DNA of 64,000 nt from Megascapheus bottae (Eukaryota > Chordata > Mammalia > Rodentia > Geomyidae). Under the pieces are notes generated by a model. The model worked only from the letters and a program-made list of their open reading frames with translations. It did no database searches and was not told the origin of the DNA. The stretch lies in assembly GCA_024803745.1 (NCBI GenBank), contig JANJXV010000020.1, forward strand, positions 18,640,777-18,704,776. Reading direction: 5' to 3'. Positions 54,021 through 64,000 of the stretch are shown here, piece after piece; within the stretch, counting starts at the first letter, position 1; each line of letters starts with the position of its first letter. A program made the translations under genes and the position numbers.

Positions 54021-57000
54021 AGCAAAACAAAACTAAGTAAACTATAAACTAAAGGACTTGAATGATGGCTTGCATGTGAGGAGCCCTAGGTTCAATAGAG
54101 GAGAGAGTAAGCAAAATTTTCAATTTGTCATGTCATCTGCGGTACCACATATGGACCTGAAGGTCCTACTAAGTCCACATGGTTTGTGGGATTTATTTAT
54201 GTGACTAATGTAGTCATAATTAATATTGTGACAATCTGATGAAAGTGATAATCCACAATATTTTCCAGAGAATTTTGGCTCTCAACATAGATTGGGTGAG
54301 CATTCTCTTCATTTCAGTTTTAAGACCAAAAATCTGGTCAGCACAAACTATCCATGTGTACTGTGATTTACGATGCTTCACCTAAGACTCATGCAGGAAT
54401 GTAACAGGAGGCTGTGGGCTCTCTGTTCTTCCAATTCCAATACCTAGCTCTATCATCCATGAGTTCCTCACCAGTGCTTCTGAAACTACAATATAGTAAA
54501 AATGAAGATAAGGAAAATAATCTATACTTACGTAGAAATGGAGCACTTATAAGAAAATCCTGACTAAAACATAGTAGTAATCCCATACAGAGCTCCTACA
54601 TCAGAAAGTTATGATTTAGGGAACATGAATGTGTATTTTCAGCAACTCCATGGGTAAGTGTGTCAGGATGGATTTTAACCTACTTTAGGCCACCCTTTGA
54701 AAATCCATATATCAAGCTTCTTTCAAGTAAATGCCCTAATGATTTAAAACCTTTTGAGAGCCCTCCACCTCCAAAAGTATATAATTCTAGTACCACATTC
54801 TTCAGAATTCTCTACAAAATGTCCTAAACTACATTTTCAAGTATATCTCACTATTTTCTATATAATTAATCCTCTATCTTGAGACCATGACTGTTTTCTT
54901 CACTGGCTTTCTTTATCAACCTTTTCTTGAATGTCTCATCCATCAATATTCTGCCTCCTGAAAGTAAAAGATTTCCTATGACATTGAAAATGCCCTTCCA
55001 CCATGAACTTTTTCTAATCTTCAACCAATAATATCTTTTAAAAATCAATGTTTATTACATGTTGTACGTTATTATTTTTGTTAAATATATAATCATCTTT
55101 TCATGACTACATCCGTATTTCCCAATTAATAGACTACTAAAGTAATATGCATTTCTATAAATTGACTACTTTAAATGGAGGAACAAATTTCATGTTTAAA
55201 TACTGGTTAAGAATTAAAAATCACTTGTATCTCAAAAGTCAAATATGCAGATGTAAACACACATACATTATACACTTGAAAACTTGTATTTTAGTAAGAT
55301 AAAATAAGTGATTTTTTTGGGCTTATAATTATATAATGTGATCATCTTATTTTCCTGATTATAATAATTAATTTTCTTTAAATATATATGTAGTTATAAA
55401 ATTATACAATAAATAAAATTTTATGAGATTTTTCTTTTTGATTATTTAACTTTAAATGTATTGATTCAGCAATTAAACACTTAAGAATTAGCTTATTTAA
55501 ACTATGGTTCCCTGATCACTTCAGTATGTAAATGTATAGAATTTTATTTTTAAGCTGACTATATACTATAAATAATAGCATATGTTTTCAAATGACACTT
55601 AATTTGACATGGTACGCAAACCAGGATCAACCCAGCACATCATTTATTGACTTGCAAAAATATCAATCTAAAAATGATCAATTATTCATTTTAAAAGAAA
55701 TAATGAAATCTAAGGACTTTTAGATTGCAACTTTTTATCAAATTTCTCTTCAAAAAAGACACTCAAACAGCTTCATCATTTTCTCTTCTAAAATTAAAGG
55801 TAAGTAATAAATCTATTTTTAACTTTTAAAAGAAAATGAAATTTACAGAAAGTCAATAAAGTCATTTTTCTAAAAAAACATTCTTGCATTTGAATGTGTA
55901 AAAACCTTGGTGTACCTATATTTCTTAGAATCAAAAATTATAAAATATATTAATTATAACATATCTTGAAATTATAAATAGTACCTCAATTATAAGTAGA
56001 GTTTAATTTATAATGATTTGTGTCTAACAATTTATGTGGTCACTAAACTTTACAGAAAATTTAAACTGGATTTCTGATAAGACTAATATTTTGTTTGGCA
56101 GCTATAAAAATCTTTTTTATACTTGTAGATTAGTCATACATTTAAGTTATTTCTAAACAGTTTTACTTTCATAAAATAATGTTTATTTTAGAATAACGAT
56201 TTTGTTAATATGAAACTGATTTGGTATGAGAACTCATCACTACAAATAAAAACATAAAAGCCTGTATTTCAAATGCTGATTTGTACCAAAGAAGCCAGAG
56301 AAGTCTAAACTGGCAATAAAAAGACAAGTGAAAGAGACAAATAAATCATAAACTGTCAGAAAATCTAGCAACACTTATTCCCACCTTCTGTCCTCCCTCC
56401 TACTTCTTCCCATTCTATAGAGTCAAAGAAAATAGAATTCCTTGTGGAAAATGAATCAGAAAAGCATATTCAGCAGACTGTACAAACAGTGTGCTAGGAC
56501 TGGAGTGAGTGGTGAAATAAGTTTAGAGACAGGATGGAAAGAAGGGTCCGTTGGTGCTAAGGAGAAGGACATTGTGAGAACATTCATTTACTCTCAGCAA
56601 TGAGACAAATGATTAAGAAGAATGTTCCATGCAGAAGAAAGAAAAATAAAGGCAACCAAGAAAATCTTAGGGCCTGAACTATGGAAAAATGAAGAGTAAC
56701 TTAACTTCCACCAGTTGATTAACTGAAATGGTCACCATCACAAAGAAAAGTTGAACTCTTGCTGGTGTCTTCACAGTAAGACATCGAATGAATTAAGGTG
56801 AGGAATTTAACAGGCTTTCATGGAGGAGGGTAAGGAAAGAGTTGCACACAGGCACATATCAGCGGCAAAGACTTGTATGCAAGACAAACTCTGCAAACCC
56901 CATCAGCAGTGCCATTGAGAGGCTGGCAATGTGGACCTTCCAGCCTCTAGCACTTGATGGAATTAGGGCCAAGGACATGAATCAAATGTCCCATTTCAAG

Positions 57001-58024
57001 ATTAGACGTGAAGACCCTTTCCAGGTTAATACTTATTAACGGATCTCTTAAGGACAGTAATACGAGGCTTCAGTAAAAAAGGAAACCTAAATCTTACAGA
57101 ATATACTATAAAAAACTAGTTACATTTAGACCAATTAACATGAAATCTTTTTTACAGTGCCTGGATTCCTTATATGGTTTTTGCTTCCCCACTGATTTCA
57201 ACCTGGTCTGCAGGGCAAGAATCTTACCCAGGACCCATGCTAACTACAGAGAAGCAAAGACAGCAATCAAGGGATAGCACCAGTTCAGTGTGAGCTCCAC
57301 CCCTGAGTAAGTTGCTTAGGTTCAGTTCCTCTTGCTTCCTGGAACCCAAGGACTAACTTTATTTCTTCCCATGCTTCAATAACTTTTGAGAGCTCTCGAC
57401 AAATTCCTATTGTTTGACTACTCTAATATGAAGTATCATAACTTGAAACATTTTCTCAGAAAGAAATATGCTCTGAAATTGAATATGGAAGGCACTAGAC
57501 TGAATACACAGAACACTAAACACCATCACCTGGGATTTACTTAAGGGAGTGTGCTGTGAGACACATATCCTGTAATTCTAGTGGAAGCCAGGAATCTTCA
57601 AGTTTAACGAACTGTGAGCACTGTAAAGGCACCTTTGGAGAAGTCACCTGGCCTCTTTTGTAACCTACCCCTACTTCCACACCTCTTCCATGATTTACTG
57701 CTCCATTAGGTCCCTTGTGACATTTCTGGGAAGCCTTAAGCTTATACTTGCTTCTGGCTCCACAATCCTGTGTTAGGCAAAGTTAATGGGATGTTTCTGT
57801 TTGAAAGGCCTCCTGTAGAGTAGCAGACTCCTCAGGGGATACAAAAGTAAATAAGAAACAGTTAACTGTGCCAACACATTAATTTATAGTGTAATCTGCT
57901 TAATTATGCAGTAAAATTAGACAGAACAACTTGCTAGAGGGTATTTCTTTTCACTTGAAGAGAGAAAAAAACAGTGAATTTACCTACTCTCTTAGTTTAA
58001 AAAGAATTATGAAAATGTCAGCAA
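54021..58024. other. 4 kb without recognised repeats or genes
   Basis: The stretch 55300-56260 is extremely AT-rich, with many TAATTA/ATTTA motifs and no SINE or L1. The rest is ordinary unique DNA. Frames such as 56842-57039 have no domain. A MIR-like scrap may lie near 57304-57330. Confidence 0.4.
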
Positions 58025-58140
58025 CGGATATGGTTTGAATCTTGGTTATCTTACTTATTATCCACATGATTCTCAGTATTCTCTAACAGGATTAGATTCT
58101 AATTTCCTCATAAGTGAATTAATTTAACAGGGGGTTTGTA
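58025..58140 (+). mobile_element. Possible MIR fragment
   Basis: GGTTTGAATCTTGGTTATC, TTACTTATTATCCACATGATT and TAATTTCCTCATAAGTG follow the order of the MIR consensus. Heavy divergence limits confidence. Confidence 0.45.
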
Positions 58141-58329
58141 AGAACCACCCAAACTCGAAATCAATGTGTGTACTAGGAAGTATTATACATATATTAAATT
58201 CTTTTCTATAGCTATGGACAGCCAATCTCTTTTAGTTACAGAAATTTACCAAATCATGTTTTCTAATATTACATTAACACAATACATTAAACCATTTGGT
58301 CACATTTTTAGGTTACTCTATTTTATGCA

Positions 58330-58564
58330 TTTTTTTTTGTCATGTAGCTTGAATTCTGGGCCTGGGTGCTGTCCCTGATCTCTTCAGCTCAAGGCTACTG
58401 CCCTACCCATTGAGCCACAGCCCACTTCTTGTTTTCTTTTCTAGTGGTTAATTGGAGATAAGAGTCTCCTGTTCTTTAGTGCCCTGGCTGACTTTGAACC
58501 TCGATCCTCAGGTTTTAGTCTCCTGAGTAGCTAGGCATACAAGCATGAGCCAACGTGCCCAGCC
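58330..58564 (-). mobile_element. Family B SINE
   Basis: Complete and moderately diverged: TCTTCAGCTCAAGGCTACTG, GGTTAATTGGAGATAAGAG, CTCCTGAGTAGCTAGG and GAGCCAACGTGCCCAGCC. Confidence 0.88.
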
Positions 58565-58594
58565 TCATACGTATGCTTTCATACTACAAGGTAG

Positions 58595-58780
58595 CCCCTA
58601 GCCAAGCACTTGTAGCTTATGCATGTCACCCTAGCTACTGAGAAGGCTGAGATTGAGATTGTGGTTCAAACTCTGTCCAACAGGAAGGTTTGTGAGAGTT
58701 TTATACATAAAAACCATAAAACAACCCCTGAAGTAGAGCTGAGGCTTCTGTGCCAGCCTTGAGAAAAAAAAGAACTCAAG
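58595..58780 (+). mobile_element. Old family B SINE
   Basis: CCTAGCTACTGAGAAGGCTG and GTGGTTCAAACTCTG mark the B1-like part. CTGAAGTAGAGCTGAGGC and GCCAGCCTTGAG mark a shortened ID-like part with an A-rich end. It faces the copy at 58330 head to head. Confidence 0.7.
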
Positions 58781-58799
58781 TATAGAATGTAGGACTTGA

Positions 58800-58840
58800 G
58801 TATAATAATATTATGATTATTATTATTATTAATAATAAGT
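58800..58840. repeat. ATA/TAT trinucleotide-rich tract
   Basis: The tract is an interrupted (TAA)n/(ATT)n run that can fold back on itself (ATAATAATATTATGATTATT). Confidence 0.85.
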
Positions 58841-59034
58841 AGCCCCAATGAATACAATCTCAGGAATCTAAATTCAGAATTCTTCACTATGAAGAATGGT
58901 GTAGTTCTGACCTGTCAGTAGGCTTTGTCACCCAAGGCTTGATGAAGACTGCAGTTGTGTTTACGGTTCCCATTACTTCATGAGAATAACTATGCCATAC
59001 TGGGTGAACAAACAGAATTCGCCTATCAATGATC
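58841..59034. other. Unique DNA
   Basis: Nothing was recognised. Confidence 0.4.
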
Positions 59035-59156
59035 AGTTTGACTGTGGATAAATTATTTATACTCAAGAGAGTCTCAGTTTACTTCTTCGTAAAATGGCTC
59101 TAAAAACATCATTTTAAACGGATAGTTTTAAGAAGTAAAAGAAATTCCTAGCATAG
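59035..59156 (+). mobile_element. MIR fragment
   Basis: The series GGATAAATTATTTATACTC, GAGTCTCAGTTTACTTC, CGTAAAATGGCTC and AAATTCCTAGCA matches the conserved 3' half of MIR in order and spacing. This is the clearest MIR relic in the window. Confidence 0.65.
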
Positions 59157-60659
59157 GTGGTATATGTATATTTATATAAAGTATGTAAATGAAAATTTCA
59201 AGGGACATGCTGATTTCCATCCTATGTTTTACTCTACAAATGGAAAATGGAACTTCTAGCAAATTCCTGAATTCCTCATTTTGAACATGATTTAAATCGT
59301 AGGTTATCTTTACCACAAACATAAATTGGATACTGATATTATCCTTAATAGCCAACTTTGTCATAATAAGTCCTTATTAATGTCTTATGAAAGTAAATTC
59401 ATAAATGAACTGAAAGGGCTATCACTTTAAAGATATAAATACAGATTTATGTAAACGTTTATCTAGGGACCTAGGAACCGTTCTTAAACTTTGTCATCAA
59501 CTTGACCAGTGGATGGAATGCCCGAGGGAGTTTCAGAGCATAGATAGCAAAAAACAGAGATATACGTAAAAGACCAGGTTTCAAAGACTGAATTAGTAAA
59601 ATAGTTAAATAAGTTGCACACATGCTTTCCGTTTCAAAGTTATAGAAACCTATTGATTACCATTAGTGATTGTCTTCTGTTACTAATAGTGACAGGGTGA
59701 GATAAAAGAAGCAATAGATCATGTGTCTTATTATGACTTTACTTTTATAAGCTATACCTAAACCCAGGGTTTTGAGATCAATAAATCACTTTATTATATT
59801 TTAATAGAGCCTTGTTACCTTATGGAAAATGCCACTATTAAATCCTTAGCTAATATTTCTTGATTCCTATAGTTCCAACTGTAGAGAAGACTGATTGTAG
59901 AGAACATTTAGAATGCTGAAATAAGTGGTAGCTTTCTGTGAGCCAAAGTAGGACAGCTTGGGCCTGGAATTTTGCTCTGCAGGAGAGCACCCCTCTGATA
60001 AGAAAGCGGACCCAAATGTTATATAAGTATATAAGTATAAGTATATAAGTATAGTATATATATATATATGATGTATATGTGATAAAAATGCTCTTCATAC
60101 TGAAAAAATCCTTCACTTCTGGGAATTCTATTCCTAGTCTACATGGCAAATCTACTGAAAATGGTGCTGCTAATGGTGTAGCTGTCTGTGAAGTAATAAA
60201 TGGAAGAAGCAATACAATGTATTACGAACTAAACGTTCTATTTAAGCCAAACAAAGCCATAAAAGTGGATTGAACCCCTGTATGATATACCTAATATACA
60301 GAAAAATCTTCTTTTCATCCTTCTGTATGGTAACCATTAGATATATTGGTATTATTCTAGACTCTTGAATATAACAATAAATAAAAACATGTTACGGATG
60401 GTATTATTACTCTTGGACTTTATGTTGGAGATAATGACTTTTATTCTATCAAATAATGTTCTTACTAACAGAATATTAAATGTAATTTTTTATTCTCCAA
60501 GCATAATATGTTTAAATTTAACTCTTAAACCCATGATTTAGAGATGGGGGCCTGGCAGGTGATGGGGAGGAGGTAAGAGGGTGCCTCCATGATGAAGTAA
60601 GGGCAGCTTCTTAAGTGCAAGGAGAGTGCCCAAAAGTAGTATTCCTGAGTCACAGAGAA
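59157..60659. other. Unique DNA with TATA-rich repeat
   Basis: A TATAAG/TA repeat lies at 60018-60072. The plus frame 60079-60273 and the minus frame 59850-60212 have no recognised domain. The segment 60541-60660 is GC-richer and unidentified. Confidence 0.4.
60018..60072. repeat. (TATAAG)n/(TA)n repeat
   Basis: TATAAGTA units repeat about four times and then become a pure (TA)n. Confidence 0.9.
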
Positions 60660-61520
60660 TCTCGAGGAACCTTTATGCTGCTTTCCAGAGTAGGAGAACA
60701 TTCCCACCAATAGTGTAGTACCATTCCCTTTTGGCCAAATCCTTGCCAGCACCTGTTATCATTAATTTTCTTGATAATGGCATTATAACTTGAGTGAAAT
60801 GGGGCATCTCAATGTTGTTTGGATTTACATTGCTTTTATGATCAGAGATGTTGAACACCCCTTCATGTGTCTATTTGTCATTCTTCTTCCTCTGAGATGT
60901 CTTTCCTTAAGTCTTTAATCCATATTAACCGGGTTTTGGGGGTTTTGACTGTTTTTTTTTGGGGGGAGCTTCTTTTTTTTACCTCTATGCCTGTTTTAGA
61001 TATGAGGCCTTTGTCTCTTGCATACCTAATAAAAAATCTCCCATTTTATGGGCTTTCTATTTGTCCTGCTAGCTATATCCTTTGCCATGCAGAAACTCTT
61101 CAGTTTTGAGCAATCCCATCTATCCAGTCTTTATTTGTTGTAACTCTGGATCTCTACTTAGGAAGTTTTGACCTTTGCCAAGGAGACCTAGGATTTCCCA
61201 GCCCCTCCTGTAATAGTTTTTGAGTATTTGATCTTACATCAAGGTCTTTCATCCATATTTGAATTTATTCTAGTGCAGAGTGAAATATAAGGATTAAATT
61301 CAGATTTGCACATGTGTTCATCTGATTCTACCAGCACCATTTGTTGAAAAGGCTGTCTTTCTTCCATCCTGTGTTTGGGATGCCAAATCAAAGATTAGGT
61401 GGCTATAGTTCTGTGCGTTCATTTCTGTGTCTTCCATTCTGTTCCATTAGTGCTGAGGCCTGTGCTAGTACCAAACTATTTTTACTACTAGAGATTTGGA
61501 TGATATTCGGGCTCTTAATC
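60660..61520 (-). mobile_element. Old L1 ORF2 fragment, minus strand
   Basis: Landmarks on the plus strand are TGCTGCTTTCCAGAGTAGG, ACATTGCTTTTATGATCAG, CATGCAGAAACTCTTCAG, ACATCAAGGTCTTTCATCC and CAGCACCATTTGTTGAAAAG. These are all reverse-complement ORF2 C-terminal sequence in the expected order. Divergence from the younger copies is high, and both ends are truncated. Confidence 0.82.
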
Positions 61521-62849
61521 GAAGTTTGCTGTGAAAGACAAGCCTGGAATCCACTACCCACTACAGGATGACTTATGTGACTGTTTCAAAGACCGCTTTA
61601 ACTAACTTTTCTTTACATCTCTTATAGAATTTGTTTCCTGTAAGTAAAATTTCTAGTAAATATCTATTACAATTGTGGTTTTAGTGGTTCATTCCTCTCT
61701 CTTGTCGCTCTCTTTTACAGCCTTCCCCCACTCTACATCCTTAGAGAAAAATAAACAGCAAAAAAATTAATGAACATAGTTGGAGTAGTTATTCTTAAGA
61801 ATACTTAAGAAATAGCTTCTCATTGGGAAATAAAAGTATTCTCATTTAGGAAGAACAATAGTTAAACTTAGTAGTTTTGAAAATATTAAAAATGAATTGA
61901 GATCTGGAAAGTAGAAAATTAAGCAACTGTGAAAGGTTCTTATTAGCCCTAATGGAAGGGAAATTACTTAAATGACTTCTTGAAATCACCGGCAGTCAAA
62001 CCTGACAAATTGACAACTTTCTCCAGAGAAAAATGGAAGAATTCCATGCAGTCTGTGGGAAAGAAAACACGAATGTTGCTTGGTGAGGATCCTAGTAGTT
62101 TCTTAGTTTGAAACAGCATGAGGGTGGATCAGTCACAATTGATCCAACACAGGAGTGGGCTTCAAATCACTACATTTTCCCTAAGCTCAGACCCCTAAAA
62201 CATTACTCAACCCCAGCAATGTCTGCATCAGATATAAAATATCAATACTCATATGTACTAGTACCCATCTTGATAACAAGAAAACAATGAAATGGCACAT
62301 GAGAAGAGGTGAAATATTCCCTCCATGATGTGTCTTGTGTATGGATGAAGCTCACTAAATTGATAGGTGCGGGTACCCACAATGCCAGTCTAGAAACATC
62401 CTGTTAACTGTTTAGATATTGAGAAAATAGTTTGAGGTTAAAATTAAATTTTTACTTGCAAAAACACTAGCAAATTGCTTTATATAAGTAAACCATTTTT
62501 TCTAGAATATACACAATATCTATGCACATTGATAAGTACACGTATATACATATATATTTATTGTTTGAATTTTAAAACTAATATGTAAAATATGTTCATA
62601 TGAAAAACTTAATGTGATAATCCTCTTCCGGATAAATCAGAAAATGCTGTACAGGTTTCTAATTTCCATTCTTTCCTTACAGGCCTCTGCCATTTCCTTC
62701 TGTGAGACTGTGCCCTGGATGACTGATATTTCTATCAATTACTTTCTCAAGTTGGAAAAATGCCTGAAGATTGGTCAAAGAGTTTCATTTTGATTTAATA
62801 GAAAATTGTAACTAATGTATATCTCTCTTCTTTGACCAGTTTAAATTCA
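61521..62849. other. Unique DNA
   Basis: No gene or repeat was recognised. The plus-strand frame at 62108-62290 has no domain. Confidence 0.4.
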
Positions 62850-63010
62850 AGAAGATACATGCAGGAATGTTCACAGAAGCTTTATGCATAGTAAGTCCAA
62901 CCTGGAAAGAATGTAAATGTCATTCCCACAATATTCTAGTATAGTTAAATAAATGAGCTCTAAATTATATCCATGTGATGTATAGAATAATATTTATTCC
63001 CATAAGGATA
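62850..63010 (+). mobile_element. Possible very old L1/HAL1 remnant
   Basis: GGAATGTTCACAGAAGC, CCTGGAAAGAATGTAAATGTC and GTATAGAATAATATTTATTC resemble the late ORF2 motif order (element wording: ATGTTCATTGCAGC, GGAAACAACCCAAATGTCC, ATGGAATATTATTC). The match is weak. Confidence 0.45.
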
Positions 63011-63083
63011 TGGAAAAATTTCAAGGAGAAATGGAAAATATCAGGCACAACATAGATAGAACTGGCATTTATTTAATGTTAAT

Positions 63084-63346
63084 AAAGGCAGAACTGGGCC
63101 GAGAATTTGGCCTAGTGGTAGAGTGTTTGCCTAGCATGCACAAAGACTGGGTTCATTTCCTCAGTACCACATACATAGAAAAAAAGCCAGAAGTGGTGCT
63201 GAGGATCAAGTAGTGGAGCTCTAGCCTTGAGAAAGTGCAAGGACAGTCGTTAGGCCATGAGTTCAAGCCCAGGACTGGCAACAGATAAATAAATAAGTAA
63301 ATAAATAAATAAACAAACAAATAAATAAATTTTTAAAAAGGCAGAA
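63084..63346 (+). mobile_element. Family A SINE with AAAT-repeat tail
   Basis: TSD AAAGGCAGAA lies at 63084-63093 and 63337-63346. The body is near consensus. The tail has become (AAAT)n/(AAAC)n at 63281-63330. Confidence 0.93.
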
Positions 63347-64000
63347 TTACTTCATGTACATTGAAATAATAGTTTTACTTAAAAATGACCATTAGTTAAA
63401 ATATATGAAGAAATTTTCTACCTGTTGTTTCCATTTTGAATTGATTTTATATCATTGTAGATACATAAAGCATGTTTCCACTTAAAAATAAATTCATTAA
63501 AAATTGATAAAAATAATGTGTCTGATACTTGCTTTGTAATTAGCTAGCTGAGGGGAAGGTTGTAGTGAGATTAGATAGGTTTCCTGAATCCTGTATTGCT
63601 ACATAAACGTCATTATATTCTTACTTTGATATATGTTTAAAATACTTTATATTTTACCAATGAATAATTTTTCTGTTTGTAAAATGTGTGGGCATGTATG
63701 AGTACCTGAACAAATATGATGGTAAAAGAGATTTTTTGTGATGAGAAATGAAGATTATAAACTCAAAGTCTACAAAAAATAATCTTTCTGCTGTGTCAAA
63801 GAAGAAGATGGTAAATAAAAGAGAATGTGGGAATCAAAGGAATATTGTGTACTATGTACTCAGTTTCTTCTTCCTTAAAGTGAATGGAGAGTAGTCAAAG
63901 ATCTAACATCAGGAAAGTCATGTGATAAAAATTCTATGAAGATTTATTGTAGAGCTAGGGAATTGTGGAAAGAAAAGGAAACTATGAATACATTGTGAGT
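63347..64000. other. Unique AT-rich DNA to window end
   Basis: No gene or repeat was recognised. Confidence 0.4.

Overview
This window is nuclear DNA from a mammal, most probably a rodent of the Geomyoidea or Castorimorpha lineage (kangaroo rats, pocket mice, pocket gophers). The DNA is AT-rich. No intact cellular protein-coding gene, rRNA gene or functional tRNA gene could be recognised. Nearly all structure comes from retrotransposons. The organism call is an inference from two short interspersed elements (SINEs) present in many copies. Family A is an ID-like, tRNA-derived dimer of about 190 bp. Family B is a composite of about 230 bp, with a B1/7SL-like left part followed by an ID-like right part. 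These match what is known of the IDL-Geo and B1-dID families, but no database search was possible.

Layout. Positions 1-9.5 kb hold a dense cluster of A and B SINEs, a 53-bp LINE-1 (L1) insertion, and an LTR-like element with a purine-rich tract. Positions 9.5-13.0 kb are a 5'-truncated L1 that carries a nested SINE and a 3'-transduced flank. Positions 14.2-16.4 kb are a younger L1 whose 5' edge is joined to half a SINE and whose ORF2 C-terminus is still open for about 540 codons. Positions 16.4-27.2 kb are mostly unique or ancient sequence. Positions 27.25-28.03 kb are a twin-primed (internally inverted) L1 with matching target-site duplications (TSDs). Positions 28-38 kb hold two IAP-like solo LTRs in opposite orientations, several SINEs and microsatellites. 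Positions 38.4-41.4 kb are an older L1 with a large 5' inversion. Positions 41-52 kb are mostly unremarkable, with B SINEs and one local duplication. Positions 52.2-53.8 kb are another L1 3' end with a nested SINE. Positions 54-64 kb hold MIR relics, B SINEs, an old minus-strand L1 fragment and a final A SINE.

The genes do not form a pathway. The only proteins visible are broken fragments of L1 ORF2 (reverse transcriptase and C-terminal region), the enzyme that normally mobilises both L1 and SINEs. The best-supported observations are insertion-mechanism footprints: a 3' transduction with 14-bp TSDs, two twin-priming inversions, a SINE-L1 chimera, a SINE with its middle inverted between 13-bp inverted repeats, and a solo LTR with perfect 6-bp TSDs. 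No novel multi-gene system was found.
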